Below, one piece after another: positions 42,170 through 55,100 of a stretch of DNA of 64,000 nt (position 1 is its first letter; every line of letters starts with the position of its first letter). The notes under the pieces are model-generated. The model did no database searches, was not told the origin of the DNA, and saw only the letters and a list, made by a program, of their open reading frames with translations. The stretch comes from Eustoma russellianum. Taxonomy: Eukaryota; Streptophyta; Magnoliopsida; Gentianales; Gentianaceae. The translations under genes and the position numbers were made by a program. Location of the stretch: assembly GCA_036186865.1 (NCBI GenBank), contig AP025053.1, forward strand, positions 3,385,224 through 3,449,223, given 5' to 3'.

Positions 42170-42660
42170 ACTATTTTGTACTCGAAGTACTTCAACAAAG
42201 TATCTTATTTGAAGAGCCAATACAACAACGACGACCAAAGTCCCCTCTACTACTTCAAGTTAATGAACGGCTTCTTCCTCCTATACCAAGAGCAAACGGG
42301 AGCACTGAGCTACTTACGTTACGGTCTTTAGCAGGCAGGCTGCACTCTAGGCGGCCTCTTGTCGCTGTCACTAATCTCTTTTTATTTCATATAATAGCCT
42401 ATAGCCTAGAATATGGAAACAGCTTTCGGAAAGAAAGTAATTCTAACAAAGAGAATAGGTTTGGAACCCTAGCCTCATCTCTTCCTTCGCGAGGACTTTC
42501 TTTCACGATCGATTGATTGCAGTAAGGTCTCTCGAGTCGCCCATGCACACGCCGAAGAGGAAAGAAAATCCCCGATCTGCTAGAGACTTNNNNNNNNNNT
42601 TTTTGGTGTCCCACCTATAAAGATCGATTTTCTAGTTGATGGATATTGACCACTAGTGGC
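42170..42660. other. Possible mitochondrial DNA insert (NUMT)
   Basis: The stretch has a higher GC level than its AT-rich flanks and a texture like plant mitochondrial intergenic DNA (GGCAGGCAGGCTGCACTCTA, CTCTTCCTTCGCGAGGAC, CTCTCGAGTCGCCCATG). No nuclear repeat relative in the window. It contains the assembly gap, which often happens at organelle-like inserts. Recognition is by impression only. Confidence 0.35.
42590..42599. other. Assembly gap (10 N)
   Basis: A run of ten N; the true length is unknown. Confidence 0.99.
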
Positions 42661-42883
42661 ACACCCGATAGATTCCTCATCTATACCTTTTGATGGGAAA
42701 AGAAGGTCTCGCTCCTAACTTTGCACCACGTCCTCTGACTGGGGAGAGTTGCTGGTCGCATTGTGGAAGCTTGGATTGGAAGGACAAAAAAGGCTTTCTT
42801 TTCTTAATGAAAATTTTGACTTTTATCCCATTCTTCATTCCCCCACCCCTTTCCTTTTGCTGAAAACGGCTCAGGTAATCAGA

Positions 42884-43075
42884 TTGAGATTTGCTTCCAA
42901 AAGTTAAGAGTTTGATTTTAAGAACACGTACAGTGTAGATGTTCCACTGCTGCAAGACCGAATGACTGGTTTGCGGGAGGACAACTTATGTGGGTCACTG
43001 CGTAAGTCCTCACCCAACCTAAAAGACCGCTGGACTACTGATTTGAATACTCTACAATGCTCCTTGAGGCTACTA
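42884..43075 (+). mobile_element. SINE family A, 5'-truncated
   Basis: Starts inside the tRNA-like head (TTGAGATTTGCTTCCAAAAG) and runs through AGAACACGTACAGTG, GGTTTGCGGGAGGACAACTT and ATCCTC-like 3' words. Confidence 0.6.
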
Positions 43076-43084
43076 GACTGATGA

Positions 43085-43240
43085 CCTGGTTTGCGGGAGG
43101 ACATCTTGTGTGGGCCACTGAAGGTCTGGTTTGCGGGAGGACACCTTGTATCGGTCGCTGTGTAAGTATTCACCCAATCTAAAAAGCCGCTAAACTTCTG
43201 ATTTGCATCCTCTACAATGCTCCTTATGAGTAAGACGGTG
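43085..43240 (+). repeat. SINE family A body, partly duplicated
   Basis: The segment CTGGTTTGCGGGAGGACA...TGTG occurs twice in a row (near 43087 and 43129) before the 3' end TTTGCATCCTCTACAATGCT, so one 45-bp block of the SINE is duplicated. Directly follows 42884-43075. Confidence 0.6.
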
Positions 43241-43871
43241 GAAACCTTCAGGACTAGGAAATTACTTTTTAAGTCCAAACAAAGGCTCTTCAAATACTTT
43301 AGAATAACCTTTAGCCTTTATCATCATTTCCGAGTATCAATTATATTTCTAACAAGAACAAACTTATACCATATATCGCCAATGCGAATTGATCATTAGA
43401 ACATGTTCCTGATAGATTTATCAAAACTGTGATAAATGGAATTCTGTCCAAAAGTATTGTCATATATGGTAAAATACATAGTCGGTCAAACCGTTTTTAA
43501 AATCAAATTGTCCAATTATCTTACACATCGTTGATATAATTTTGTTCTAAATTCTGCCGAGATTATTATGATAAATTATTATGTTGAATACTATAAAGAT
43601 TTGACTTTAATTGATATTTGATCAACTATCTCGTTGATCAACTGTGACAATATTTATTGAGACAGAGAATATTATTATATCCTTTAACATATATCATTAA
43701 CCCCGTAAGTGATTTTGTAAGATACATATAGAAATGCCATTTATTTCTTTTTGCCGTGCAAATGATACGTCTTACCTAACACTTAGAAAAAAGACAAAGG
43801 AAAAAAAAAAATTAAAGATAGAAGATTATGTGCCTTCTCTTTGCCGTCATCCATGCATTAAAGTATAAAGG
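43241..43871. other. Intergenic, nothing recognised
   Basis: AT-rich; no gene or repeat that I can support. Confidence 0.45.
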
Positions 43872-44100
43872 CCCCTAGTACATAGCTCGATTGGTATTTA
43901 AGTTGAGATTTGTTCTAAAAAGTTAAAGTTCTAATCTAAGAACACGCACAGTGTGAGTGTTTCACTGCTGATAAACCGAAAGCCTGGTTTGCGGAGAACA
44001 TCGTGTGTGGGTTACTGCGCAAGCCCTCACCCAACCTAAGAATTCGCTGAGCTTCTGATTTACATCATCCACGATGTTCTTTGAAGTTAGGGCAATGGAC
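43872..44100 (+). mobile_element. SINE family A
   Basis: Head TACATAGCTCGATTGGTATTT, then AAAGTTCTAATCTAAGAACA, body CTGGTTTGCGGAGAACATC and TGTGTGGGTTACTGCG, tail GATTTACATCATCCACGATG. Confidence 0.7.
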
Positions 44101-45177
44101 CCTCAAGGGCCATAAAATGACTTTTTCTCCAAATATAAAGGCATTTGAGAAGAAGGGATATGAATTTATAGTAAAGGTCAAATATACTATCCATGAAAGA
44201 CAAAATATTAGATTGGAATTATTAAAATCAAAACACTCTACGTACATGTAGTAGAAAAATGCATGTATCTGGTCTTTAGTAGATAGAAGCACCCAAAAGG
44301 ATATGGATCTTGCGTGCAGTCGTCTTAGAAAAACCAAAACTAAGTAGAATGATTTGAGATTAGGTACAAGATTGGATTGTCAAGAGTTCATATTATTAAC
44401 ACCCAAGTAAAAGGCACAAAGGATAAGAAAAAAAATCCCACCTAAGGTCAAAAGGAAAATCTTTTGGACAATAATATATATTATGGAACCGTATGTTATC
44501 TTCAGTCTTCACTATATGATCAATCAATCCATTGTCCACAAGCCCCCCCCCCCCCACCACCAAGCCCCTTCCCCCTTGGGGAGTTTTCTTTCCTTATGTC
44601 ATGCAAATATTGAAACTTCTTATAGGAAAAACTCTTGAAAGAAATACATGGGTTTGAGGTGCGGTGGAGAGGGCATGACGGGGGAGGCTAGAGGAGACCG
44701 AAGACCTCGGTGCATGATTCTTGAATAGTTTTAAACAATTAGTGAGATCCGTTCATTGCACGATGAATCTTAATGTCTTTCATCTAGTCTCACGTTTATG
44801 TTAATCTATCTTTTATAATCTTACATCTTCTGTTCTCACGTGTCATGTATTAGATTTATTATCGTTTCTATGTGGGAAACGGACAACCCTATCTACCATA
44901 GATGGTTGGTGGAGCCAAAATGGCACATCAAGTAAGACCTATAGCCGTATGACAAAATAAAATGATCTGACGGCCGTTTTTTGTTTCTTTGACCAGATAT
45001 TCCACATTCTAAGTAAACCTTTTGTATACGTCAGAATTTCAAATGTTGGACTTTTCATCTCTTATATTAATTATTAAGTAGCAATCTTGGCTTTGAATAT
45101 AGTAACGGATGCCAATATATATTTAGACCCATATATATACACACACATATATATATTTAGGATGGAGGTATTGTTTG
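44101..45177. other. Intergenic with a poly-C tract
   Basis: No gene. A C homopolymer lies at 44543-44557. The remaining sequence has no recognised element. Confidence 0.45.
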
Positions 45178-45262
45178 GCCGCATTTTATCCTCTCAAGAC
45201 CCTAACAATAACTTTTGATGTTGTTGAGATATATTGGGTACGTGTTGTTGTTGTAAGCAAAC
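45178..45262 (+). repeat. SINE family B 3' part
   Basis: CTCAAGACCCTAACAATAAC, TTTTGATGTTGTTGAGATAT, TGGGTACGTGTTGTTG: the 3' end of family B in the opposite orientation to the other copies. Confidence 0.5.
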
Positions 45263-45718
45263 AAAAGTTTGCATGTTTCACTGTTTTTATCAACTCTACT
45301 TTGATCTATTTGTTGAACCCTAATCTTCAAAAATGAAGTTCCATATTGAAAGCAAGTGATTTTATTTTTTTTATTTCCTTAATGTGCCGTTTGGTAATTA
45401 TTCCCTGAATTTTCTACATACTTTATTTTAATCATTTTGAATTAAATTCCATTCAAGGTTTATTACTCAACATATCATATTGAACGTTGAAAAAAGAAAA
45501 TATTCTAGAGACTTAAATACAAGTTGCAATGAACTACATATCAATTTCTTTCTAGTTTCCACATATTTCATTAACTGTTCCACGAACTACAGAATACAGT
45601 TCAAGTAGTAATTGTTTCAATTCATGATATAGTAAATGCAACCATCGATGGAAATAACTGATATCCCATATATGATAAATACATAACATAAACCACTGAA
45701 TATATGGTATTCTGTTCA

Positions 45719-45719
<1 letters not shown>

Positions 45720-45760
<41 letters not shown>
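45720..45760. repeat. (AT)n microsatellite
   Basis: About 20 AT units without interruption. Other simple repeats in the window: (TG)n then (TA)n at about 47797-47832, poly-T at 58531-58551, and poly-G at 52624-52643 and 53047-53057. Confidence 0.95.
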
Positions 45761-45762
<2 letters not shown>

Positions 45763-45961
45763 ACATATATATGGCATACAATGCATGTTAAATACATAAA
45801 ATAGATCATCATTATAAAATGAAAAAAACCCATTATAAATAGTGAAAATAAACATACACTTGCAAGAACTTTTTAACTCCTGTCAACTATATCTTTTGCC
45901 TTAATGTTTCGTCTGGCTACAATATCAGCATTGAGTACCAATGAGTTATTTCGGCTTACTC

Positions 45962-46180
45962 CCGATGCACAGCTCAGTTGGTACTCGGATTATGATTTAT
46001 TTTAAGAGGTCAAAAGTTCGATTCTATGGACACGCATAGTGTGAGTCTTTCACTGCTACTAGGTTGAAGGCCTACTTTGCAGGACACCTTGTGTGGGTCA
46101 TTGCGTAAGTCATCACCTAACCTAAAAGACCGCTGAACTCCTAATTTACATATGTCATAATGTTTTTTTTTGGAGGTGAG
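45962..46180 (+). mobile_element. SINE family A
   Basis: GATGCACAGCTCAGTTGGTACTC head, AAAAGTTCGATTCTATGGAC B box, CACCTTGTGTGGGTCATTGC body and AATTTACATATGTCATAATG tail, then a T-run: a full-length copy. Confidence 0.75.
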
Positions 46181-46379
46181 ACGACTAGTCTTCCAAAACT
46201 AGGGAATAGCCTTTTTGATCCATTAGGCCTAGATTTTGTCTACATAAAGCCAAAATGTTGACCAAAAAAACGTCAATACATAAAAGTCGGCCAACAGTAC
46301 AGTCAGAAGGCAGAGTCCTACATAGCAAAGTTCCAGAAGACGTACGGCAAAGTACGAGGAGAAAATTGTACGGGTATAG

Positions 46380-47690
46380 GACAAAGTGGAGTAGTTTTGG
46401 TTATTTCATATGATAAAATATGTTAATATAATATTTTTGGATGGTAATGATAGCAATAAATTCCCACATCTCCTTCTATCTTATTGTAAACATTATCGTC
46501 TTTCAAGGTTGTTTGTCTACTCTCATATTTTTTTTGTTGGTTATGACTAATTTAATGATAGCCTTTGAAAACATCAAAGAAATCGAAGACTTCGTACCCA
46601 TTTGTTGAACCCACTAGTCGATCGATTTTTGACAGCATATAGCAATCTTTGAGACACGTTTTATTTAGATCGGCGCAGTCTGTGCACATTGTTTAACTCT
46701 TGTCAGGTTTAGACACCACCATGAGATTGGCTAAGCTGATTGGATAGAGGACTTCCATTATAATTTTGACGATAAGCAGTTCGCTGACCTCTTATATGAT
46801 TACTTTATTTCTTTTAGGAGTGCAAAATTTTTCCCTTTTGCTTAACTGGTTTGATGTTTGGGTCTACGTTAAGCTTTTGCTCTGCAAAAGTTGTTGGAAT
46901 CCTCGGCATGTCTATGGCCATTCACGCAAAGATAATCGCAAATTCTATAGTAGATCCTAGAGTTGGCTTAGAAGCTCGGATGGCATTCAAGTTTTAATCT
47001 TGGTTACTTTATTCGTACTCTCTAGATCTAAGATAAAATCTTGGACCACATCACTATACTCAATTTTTTCTCAGTTGGAGGCACAATGTCGTCGAACTGA
47101 CCTACTGCATGGATGATTTCTCTTTGATCACAACTACTTGCGCCACTTGTAGGTCCCTGTGCGCAATTGCCAGTGCGGCTCGGGTTAGAAATTTCAGGCT
47201 GACGTGTAATAGAGATACAATCATCTATAATTCTGAGGGTCGGTCTGTAAGATAGGGTGTTGTAAACCGACATCTCCTTAACCTATCTTATTTGGTGAAG
47301 TGTTGCCCCCTGAATACCATAATAACGGAGTCGTTACATAACATAATGAGCTGTTCTGCAGCCTAAGTGTTTGGAAAACCATGTGATACGAAATGTTAGT
47401 CGCATTATCCATACCATCATAAACCCTAGTCGATACATTTCCCACCTCTATGCTGGTTTGTTCTAACCATTCTAGAATAGTTTTATATACTTTGGTAGAA
47501 GAAGTATGAAAGTAAATATCTGATTGGCCCTTTTTCTGACGCCAAAATGACGACCTGGTCTCAAACTTTTGATAAGCGAAGTAGTTTAGGTTAATTCATG
47601 CGATAAAATATGTTCGTATAGTATTTTTGGGTGGTAATGATTGTGGCCATATATTCTTGTGTTCACCGTTACAATAATCAATAATTTATA
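46380..47690 (-). mobile_element. Degraded Tat-like Ty3/gypsy element with RT fragment
   Basis: On the - strand, about 47280 to 46555 translates, with many stops and shifts, into the start of a Tat-lineage RT: words corresponding to LNVDPNIKPVKQK, then LANLMVV, DLNKTC and later IDRLVG and FFDVFKG. A primer-site-like TTTTGGCGTCAG lies at about 47530-47545 (- strand). Similar stretches of about 75 bp (around 46388-46460 and 47575-47650; GATAAAATATGTT and ATATTTTTGG-TGGTAATGAT) flank the coding part like LTR pieces. A short, dead remnant. Confidence 0.6.
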
Positions 47691-47796
47691 AACTTGAATA
47701 ATCGTTATCCACAAACGGCAAACAAAAGTGTCAATGTTTCATTCAATATTAGAGATTTAGTTGCGTATAGAAACATACTCTAATTATATATACTCT

Positions 47797-47833
<37 letters not shown>

Positions 47834-48189
47834 TGATCTCATTGGTTAATACATGGAATAACGAAAAAGAACTCTCCAGTGTTCTTTCTCTTCTTGGGGC
47901 GTTGTTACAGCAATAAGAATTATTGGCCACTTCACTTTCAAGAATAATTAGTTAAACTCTTATAACAGGTTGGTGAAATTCACTAGTTATTATAAATTAA
48001 TGTAATATACAACAATAGCAACAACATTACCCATCGCCTTAGAGACTCCTCGTCTATAGCGGAATATGTGGTCGGATATACGCAATCATACTTATGTGTT
48101 AGAAACACAAACCTGCACTTGCAAGAAATTAAATCCAAATCTCTAGTCTTGAGCATTTCAAGTTGACCAAAAGGCTAAACCTTATTTGA

Positions 48190-49330
48190 TGAGGCCGAGA
48201 CCCTCACCGGGTGGATCAGGGGTGATCCTTGTAGTATGTCTTTAGCTCTCCGTTTGAGTCCGTCAATAGAGCCTGAGAAAGAAAAGAAACACTAGTGGCC
48301 CAGAGCGCTGCCCTGAGAAAACCCTCCGACGTTCAAGCCAGTTATGAGTATTTTTGTATGCAGTCAATGCTGGAATAAAGGTTTTAAGAAGAAACCTGAA
48401 TCAAGTTCTCACTGAGAGTAGGGGTGTTTAGATGTCGGCTGAAATGCCTTCTTTGGAGATCTCTCACTGAGAGATCTTCAAAGTTGGAGAATATGGAGTT
48501 CTTTCTTTTTAGAAGAAAACCCTCAAAGTTGAATTTTGTTTCGAAAACTGTGTTGGGCTCCCCTCATTTTCTTCTCGAAAGAAGTCCTTTTATGCACGAA
48601 ATTGATAAGGTTAGTCCCTCTGTCCGATGATGTGACTGTTGCGAGTGTCAGAAGTGCTACTTTGTCTGCTATAGGTGTGTAGTGTGATTGGACAGATGTC
48701 TGATAATACGGCTGTGCCAGTGGCTGAATCTATGACACGTAGGTTGGCCAACAATAATGATCTTGTACTTAATCAAGCAATGCTTGACACCTGGAAAGCA
48801 CTTGAAGAATTGTCTTGGTGGGTCCCAGACGACAGTCGATAAATATTTTTGTAAAAGATTGAGGCCGAGGCTATAACTCGGGGCATTCAGGAAGTTGAGG
48901 CCGAGGCTATTACTCGGGGCATTCAGGAAGTTGAGGCCGAGCAGAACCTTATTCCTTGTAAAGTTATACATTGTTGATCTGATATTTGAATATTTACTTG
49001 CTGAGATTGACCAGAAGCGGTTGCCTTGACATTGCTGAGCCGAGATGTACTATGTCAAGCTGGTCTCAGAAGACTGGTTACAGTTCTAACCATTTCTAGT
49101 CATATTGAATAAGTGCCTACCTGACTCAGGTATGCGGCCGAGCTGTCCAAGAATTACGCTTGGGTTTGCCTTAGTTACTTTAATAAACTTGCTTCAACCA
49201 TAGATAATAGTGGCCGAGGCTAAGGCTTTTTGGCCGAGGATGACTAGTCAAGTAGCTGTGTCTGAACTACGTTGACTGTTTGACTGACTGATAATTTTTG
49301 TCTTATCTGAGCAGGTTAATTTTGCCTATC
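48190..49330 (-). repeat. LTR fragment related to the Tat-like element
   Basis: On the - strand, TGGCTTGAACGTCGGAGGGT and AGGGCAGCGCTCTGGGC resemble the 1670-1725 part of the first element's LTR (GACTTGAGCGTCGGAGGGTC, GGGGCAGCGCCCTGGGA). GAGGCCGAG repeats (48862-48940, three near-tandem units with ACTCGGGGCATTCAGGAAGT) are the reverse complement of the CTCGGCC motif. A distant relative; no partner LTR nearby. Confidence 0.55.
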
Positions 49331-51122
49331 ATTATTGGTTACAAGTAAAGCAATATATGTATGCTATAAAGGAAAATCTAAGTTTGATTCATTTATCCAT
49401 TTATTAACAGTTCTCGTTTGTGATATAAAGGTCCACATAAATCATAGTTAAAAAAGTCATCGCCCACTGCTAGTTGGAGTGTTGGACATCACAGTTCTTC
49501 AGTGGATTTCAATAATCCAAGCCCTTATTGATATTGCTATGCTAATCTTACTTAATTTGATATTCTTTCTTTATTATACTTCTTTCTGTATGGATTAAAT
49601 GATACTCTCTTCGTTTAAAAATAGGATGGAAGGAGTATATATTACTTACTTATTGTCCATAAAATGCATTGAGGAGGCATTTAGTTTAAACATAGGAGTC
49701 ATAATCGGAATGATAAACACGGAAATCGGTATAGATGTGATAAGTAAACATATAATTGTTTGGCATTCCATCCATGTAAAAATATTGTCATAATCTGATT
49801 TGAACATAATTTAAGAAAATCAAACTATTTTGGTCACTATCTCTATTCTATCCTTATTTGGTTAATTGAGTAAAAAAAAACATGTAATTAATTGAAATAA
49901 TAGTATAAAAACTTGACTATTAAAACAGTATTTCTTGGATAAACCAAAATAAAAGCTACGATAATATTTTTAAGGCTAAGAGAGTATAAAAGTCGGAATG
50001 GGTGTTACCCACTGTAATTGATTTTATGAGTGAAATCAAAATAATATGCAAGGGTGAGGGAGGGTGACGACGATGGGTCTGCCCTGTGGATCGAAAGAAT
50101 GATCCAGATTGATATGTGGTGACTTTACTACTGAAACTACTAAGAATAAGCAATGTTAGGATCTCGAAGTTGTTACTTTAGGGAAAATCCTCTGGTACTT
50201 AGTCAATTATTGGTTGCTCCACTGTAATCGTTGCTAGATGTAGAAAAAATTGTCTCTTTTTGATAATTTTGTGTATTACAAGACGAATATCTCTCCGAGT
50301 TGTCTGAATTTATGCTCAAGCATACACTCTATCTGCTAATAAAAATACTTTTATAGTCGTTAACTGAGCTTCCAAGTGTCTTGTCCTATTGGTGCATGTT
50401 GGTCAAATATCAATGAATTGGCCCCACGTGTCGCTCTGGCTAGCTAAGCCATGGCAAAGGTTGCCTTGACCGAGCTTGTTTTACTTTGGCTTGAGTTTTG
50501 TGGGCGTATTTGTGCGACCGATCTGATGGATGTGAATGACCTAATGGTTGAGACTAACCTCGTATGGTATCGAAGTCAGAGGAACGTCATGTGTTCCTTT
50601 TACGACGTTGACTTGATTGGGTGTTCGGACCAATATGGCTGACCTATACTTCAAACGACCTGCATTTTTATGAGAACAGTTGATGGGTTCCTTTAGAAAG
50701 GCTGATTTGGACATGCTTATTGGTTATCATACTATCTCCAAAAAGTTGTATGCTCAGGCACTAAACATACCGACCTAATTATATTTAAGAACTTTCTGAA
50801 GATGGTTGTTTTTGCCTGATCATTGACTATTAGAATTGTACAAGTATTATTCCTATTCCATAATTATATATAACACTACCCCAATATACCTCAAACAAAC
50901 AATTTCAACCTTATTTAATTTCATTCAACCAAACGTCTTCTGAATCACTAGTTTCTCTATATACATGGGCCAAAACCAACCTGTATTGATTTTCCATTCT
51001 TTTCTATATCAAAAAAATTATTACTCTTCTTGACAAACAAATGGAGAAATGCTATGTTAGGAGTATTATATTGTGGGGTTTTCTTATGTGCGGTTGACCG
51101 AATGGAAGGGAAAAGGGGGAAG
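49331..51122. other. Intergenic, nothing firm
   Basis: Mostly AT-rich. A word CACGTGTCGC stands at about 50425 without a MITE around it. No gene or repeat I can support. Confidence 0.45.
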
Positions 51123-51131
51123 GATCAGAAC

Positions 51132-51315
51132 GGGTTAGGATCTCCTTACCCCAAATCCCTCATCTCATGCGTTACCGTACGACACGTAGCAGTAGGGATG
51201 GGTGGTGAGGCTAGATACGGGTCACCCTCATCTAGCTTCACCATCCATCCTTGCTGCCACGTGTCGTACGGTAACGCGTGGGGTGAAAGAAAAATAGGTA
51301 AGGTAATCTCATCTC
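51132..51315. mobile_element. Mutator-like MITE, GGG-type (copy E)
   Basis: 184 bp, GGGTTAGGATCTCC start and AATCTCATCTC end. Target duplication GATCAGAAC (51123-51131) and GATCATAAC (51316-51324), one mismatch. Left core CACGTAGC, right core CCACGTGTCG. It lies about 0.9 kb before the H+-ATPase start codon. Confidence 0.88.
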
Positions 51316-51794
51316 GATCATAACAGATATCATCATGGGACCATTAATCATGCATCAGAATAGATACTAGGGGAGCATTAATCATGCATGGAACACCTTT
51401 CTTTTTTCCCTTTTCTTTATATATTTATTTATTATTTTATTCTGTTCTCTCTTTTCTCCTTTCTCTAACATTCCCATAACAGAACGGAAGGAAAAAAAAT
51501 CCCTGTGATGTTACAATTTTTGCAAATAAATGATAGAAAATTAGATTCACATTAGTCAAAGATAGGCGGACGACATTCAAAGTTTAAGAAAGAGCGAATG
51601 CAAGAAATTTTTAGGGAAAGTTCAAAACTTTCAAAGGCAGATACAAACATATTAGACTAAAATGAATAAAGATAATATAAATTGAATTTCACACACATAT
51701 ATATTTCACCATCTAATGTTATTTGAATAGTAAAACTTATCCTTAGTTGGAGGAAAAAAAGATTCTTGTCTGCGTTAATGATGACTATGTCATT

Positions 51795-51925
51795 GTATAC
51801 AGTCTAGTTGGGTTAGAGGGTTGCTAAATTGGTAGGTACTTTGTGTGGGTTCAAGTCACGCATTGCCAATCCTAAAAAGCCGTTGAATTCATCTTTTGAA
51901 TCTTCCACGAAACTCCTTGAGGTCT
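51795..51925 (+). repeat. SINE family A, degraded copy
   Basis: ACTTTGTGTGGGTTCAAGTC, AAAAAGCCGTTGAATTCATC and ATCTTCCACGAAACTCCTTG match the family body and tail; the head is unclear. Confidence 0.5.
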
Positions 51926-52007
51926 GTGTGACGGGTGGCTAGTGGGGCCCAGTTAGATGGTGTGAAAATTTGCGGGGACGAGGGCATTAGCTTCTAGGCT
52001 GGTGAGG

Positions 52008-52015
52008 TATAAAAG
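52008..52015 (+). promoter_or_regulatory. TATA box of the H+-ATPase gene
   Basis: TATAAAAG, 162 bp upstream of the start codon at 52177, with a C/T-rich leader afterwards. Consistent with a core promoter and a 5' UTR of roughly 130 nt. Confidence 0.65.
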
Positions 52016-52176
52016 GTGAAGCCCTGAGGCCTTGGATTCATTGCGCAAAATCATTTTTGCTCCTTAATTTCGACTATGCTTTACTTCCTCTACTGAAAAA
52101 TCTCGCCTCGCCTCCCACTCCCTCAAAGTGGTCTTCTTCAAGTTCTCTGTTGGTTTGAGGCGATTGGGCAACAAAC

Positions 52177-55100
52177 ATGGGTATCAGTCTAGAAGAAATT
52201 AAGAACGAGACTGTTGATCTGGTAATCCCTTATTCATCTCTTGATTTTCAGGAATTTTTCTCTGAATTCCTAATTTTATCGAGATTTTTTGGATTCATCT
52301 TCTTCATGTGTTTTGCTTTTAAAAATTCCAAAAGGAAAGCGAGATCGTTCACTACTTTGTTTGTTTTGGATGTCATGGCTACTACCCTCTCGGAGATTTT
52401 TCCGAAAAGCCTAAGATTCTTTTTGTTTAATTGCCTTGTTGGAGATCCAGTTAATCCACATTAAAACTAGTCGGGATTTCTGTTTTTTTAATTATATGAA
52501 ATTGAAGTTTTCTGCTTCAGTTAGAATGGGGTTTTTTCCAGTATTATTTTGGGAAGTCGATGAGATGAAAGTAGAGATGCTTTGTTCCCCTTAATGGAAT
52601 TCTACCTTTTTTTTGGGGGGAATGAGGAGAGGGGGGGGGGGGGGTATATTTCGATCATTATATGAAATTGAAGTTTTCTTCTTGGCAAAAAGTCGAACCC
52701 CACGCAAAAAGCCCCACTACCCCAGTCCCGAAGCTGAGTTCATCGGTCTCATATCTTACAAAGTTATCCACACAAGTTGTCCCTCACAAACCAGACCTTT
52801 GGCCTGATAACAGAGTAACACACACTGTGTGTGTATCTGAATTCGAACTCATGATCTCTTGTTGTACATCTTTAATTTGAATAACAACTGGACTATGCCA
52901 TTAAAGAAATTGAAGTTTTCTGCTTTAGTTGGAATGGGGTTTTTCCACTATTATTTTGGGAAGTTGATGAGCTAAAAGTAGAGATGCTTTGTTACCCCTA
53001 ACGGAACTCTAGCTTTTTTGGGGAGAATGAGGAGGACCAGGAGGCGGGGGGGGGGGGGTATATTTAGAACCAATTTTTTTTTGGGTTGATGAATCTCTTT
53101 TCTTCCAATTTGGCCTTTGCTTTTTTTCCTGTGGTGCAGTGGTTTTGGGAAATTTTGATAAAAAGAGATTCTAAAGTTTTCCCATCCCACATAGTGCTCC
53201 GCTCCTTTTATTCCCCCCACCTCATCAAAACAAAAATAAAAAAGAAGAATTAAAAAAAAAAAGAAGAAGAAAAGGTGGTAGGCTGATAGCAACTTTATTC
53301 CTTGATTCCATGAAGACTTAATTTCTTTCTTCTTTTTTTCCTTTTAGCTCTTTTCTTTTACCAAATAGTCTTTTTTTAATAAGGAAAATTTTCTTGATTT
53401 AAATCTGATTAAGCCTTTTTTAATCCATTTTCTGATTTTCTCTGTGCTCCTTGTCGGTCGGTCCTTTTTTGGTCTTTGGTTTGCATTTAACACCACAACA
53501 TTTTATTTTATTTTAATAGAATCGGCTACATAAATCAATTATCTCTCTTGCATTTTATTTATTTTATTTAGTTTATTTTTTTATTTGGTTTTTTGTGTTT
53601 TTGAGTTGTAGCCTAAATCTCATCATGTTTGTGCGCCTCTTAATACATAAGGCATAATATGCATATTAAAATACGCATCTTTCAAAACTATAATATAATC
53701 TCAATCGTGATTCATGTCTAAGTATCTAAAATTCTTACTTAAATCTTATACATTCTATATGAATCAATTGTCTTTACTGTGTTCTATCACTAACTATATG
53801 TTTTCCGAATGTCAAATAATTTTTTATTGTCACTTTCTATTTCTTCTTTGGCCTTCTTCTCCTACGTTTATTTGGTCTTCCTCTCCTACATTTAATATGC
53901 ACATCATTTATTGTCTCGCAGCGCATAACAATTGCATTTGTGGGTCGCCTTTGCACATGTCCATACCATAATAACCTTGACTCCATCATCTTCTCATCTA
54001 TAAGAGTCGCACAACCTTTCTCCCTATATGTTTATTTTGATTTTTCTTTCCTTGTATGTCCCCACATTCATCTTAACATTCTTATTTCCAGCTTTCGAAT
54101 TCTTTGTTCATGCACATAATTGATTGTCCAACATTCAGACCAGTAAAACAGTGCAAGTCTTACTATCCTCCTGTAAAATTTTCCTTTAAACTTTAAAGGT
54201 ACTTTTCGATCACAAAGAATACTAGACACACTTCTTCATTTTAACCACTCCGTATGTACTTTTGATTCACATCCTTATTAATTCCTCCATCTTTTTGTAG
54301 TATAGATCTTAAATATATAAAAGTCTCACTCAGACGAATCTCTTGGTCTTCGAGTTTCACACTAGGTTCCAAGATCAATTTTTTGTTTGCTAAAATTTAA
54401 TTTCATATATTCTGTCTTCTTTCAACTCAATTTTGAGTTTTTTTCCTCTAGCGTTTCTCGCCAGCATTCCAACTTAGCATTGTCTCATTCAATAGTCTCA
54501 TCCGCAAACACAATGTTATCTGCAAATAATATGCTATACTGAAATCTATCTTGAATGTCTCGAGTGAGCTTATCTATAACTAAAGTAAATAAGTATGGAC
54601 TTAATGTCGATCCTTAGTGTATGCTCACTGTAATAGGGAACTCTGGACTCAGTCCTCTTGAAGTCCTTACATTTGTCATCACGTTCTCATACATGTCTTT
54701 AATAATTTTTGTATATGTTACTTTAACATCTTTCTTCTCAAGTACTTCTACATGATTTTTTCTGGGACTTTATCATATACTTTCTAAGTCAGTGAAAATC
54801 ATACGCAAATCCTATTTCTTTTCTCAATATCTCTCTATTAATCTTTTCAAGAGAGGAATGGGCTCCATTGGTTCCTTTTTGGTTTAAATCCAAATTGATT
54901 TTAGATACACTAGTCTCTTTGAGAAATCTTTTCTCAATCACTCACTCATAGAGCTTCACTGCATGGCTCATTAACTTAATTTTTCTACCATTTACATAAT
55001 CTGATGTATCTCCTTTTGTTATTTCACGGAGGTGCTAAAGTGATTTTTTTCCACTGGTCGGTCATTTTTCTGGTCTTCACAATCTTGTATCTGTGAGCCA

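Noticed and set aside
49600..49640. TACTCTCTTCGTTTAAAAATAG near GGAGTATAT, resembling Stowaway MITE ends; similar words at 42081 and 57645
   Set aside because: The partner inverted ends could not be matched with confidence, so no element was called.
50420..50435. CCCCACGTGTCGC word, like the MITE core
   Set aside because: No inverted partner or target duplication around it; a lone G-box-like word.
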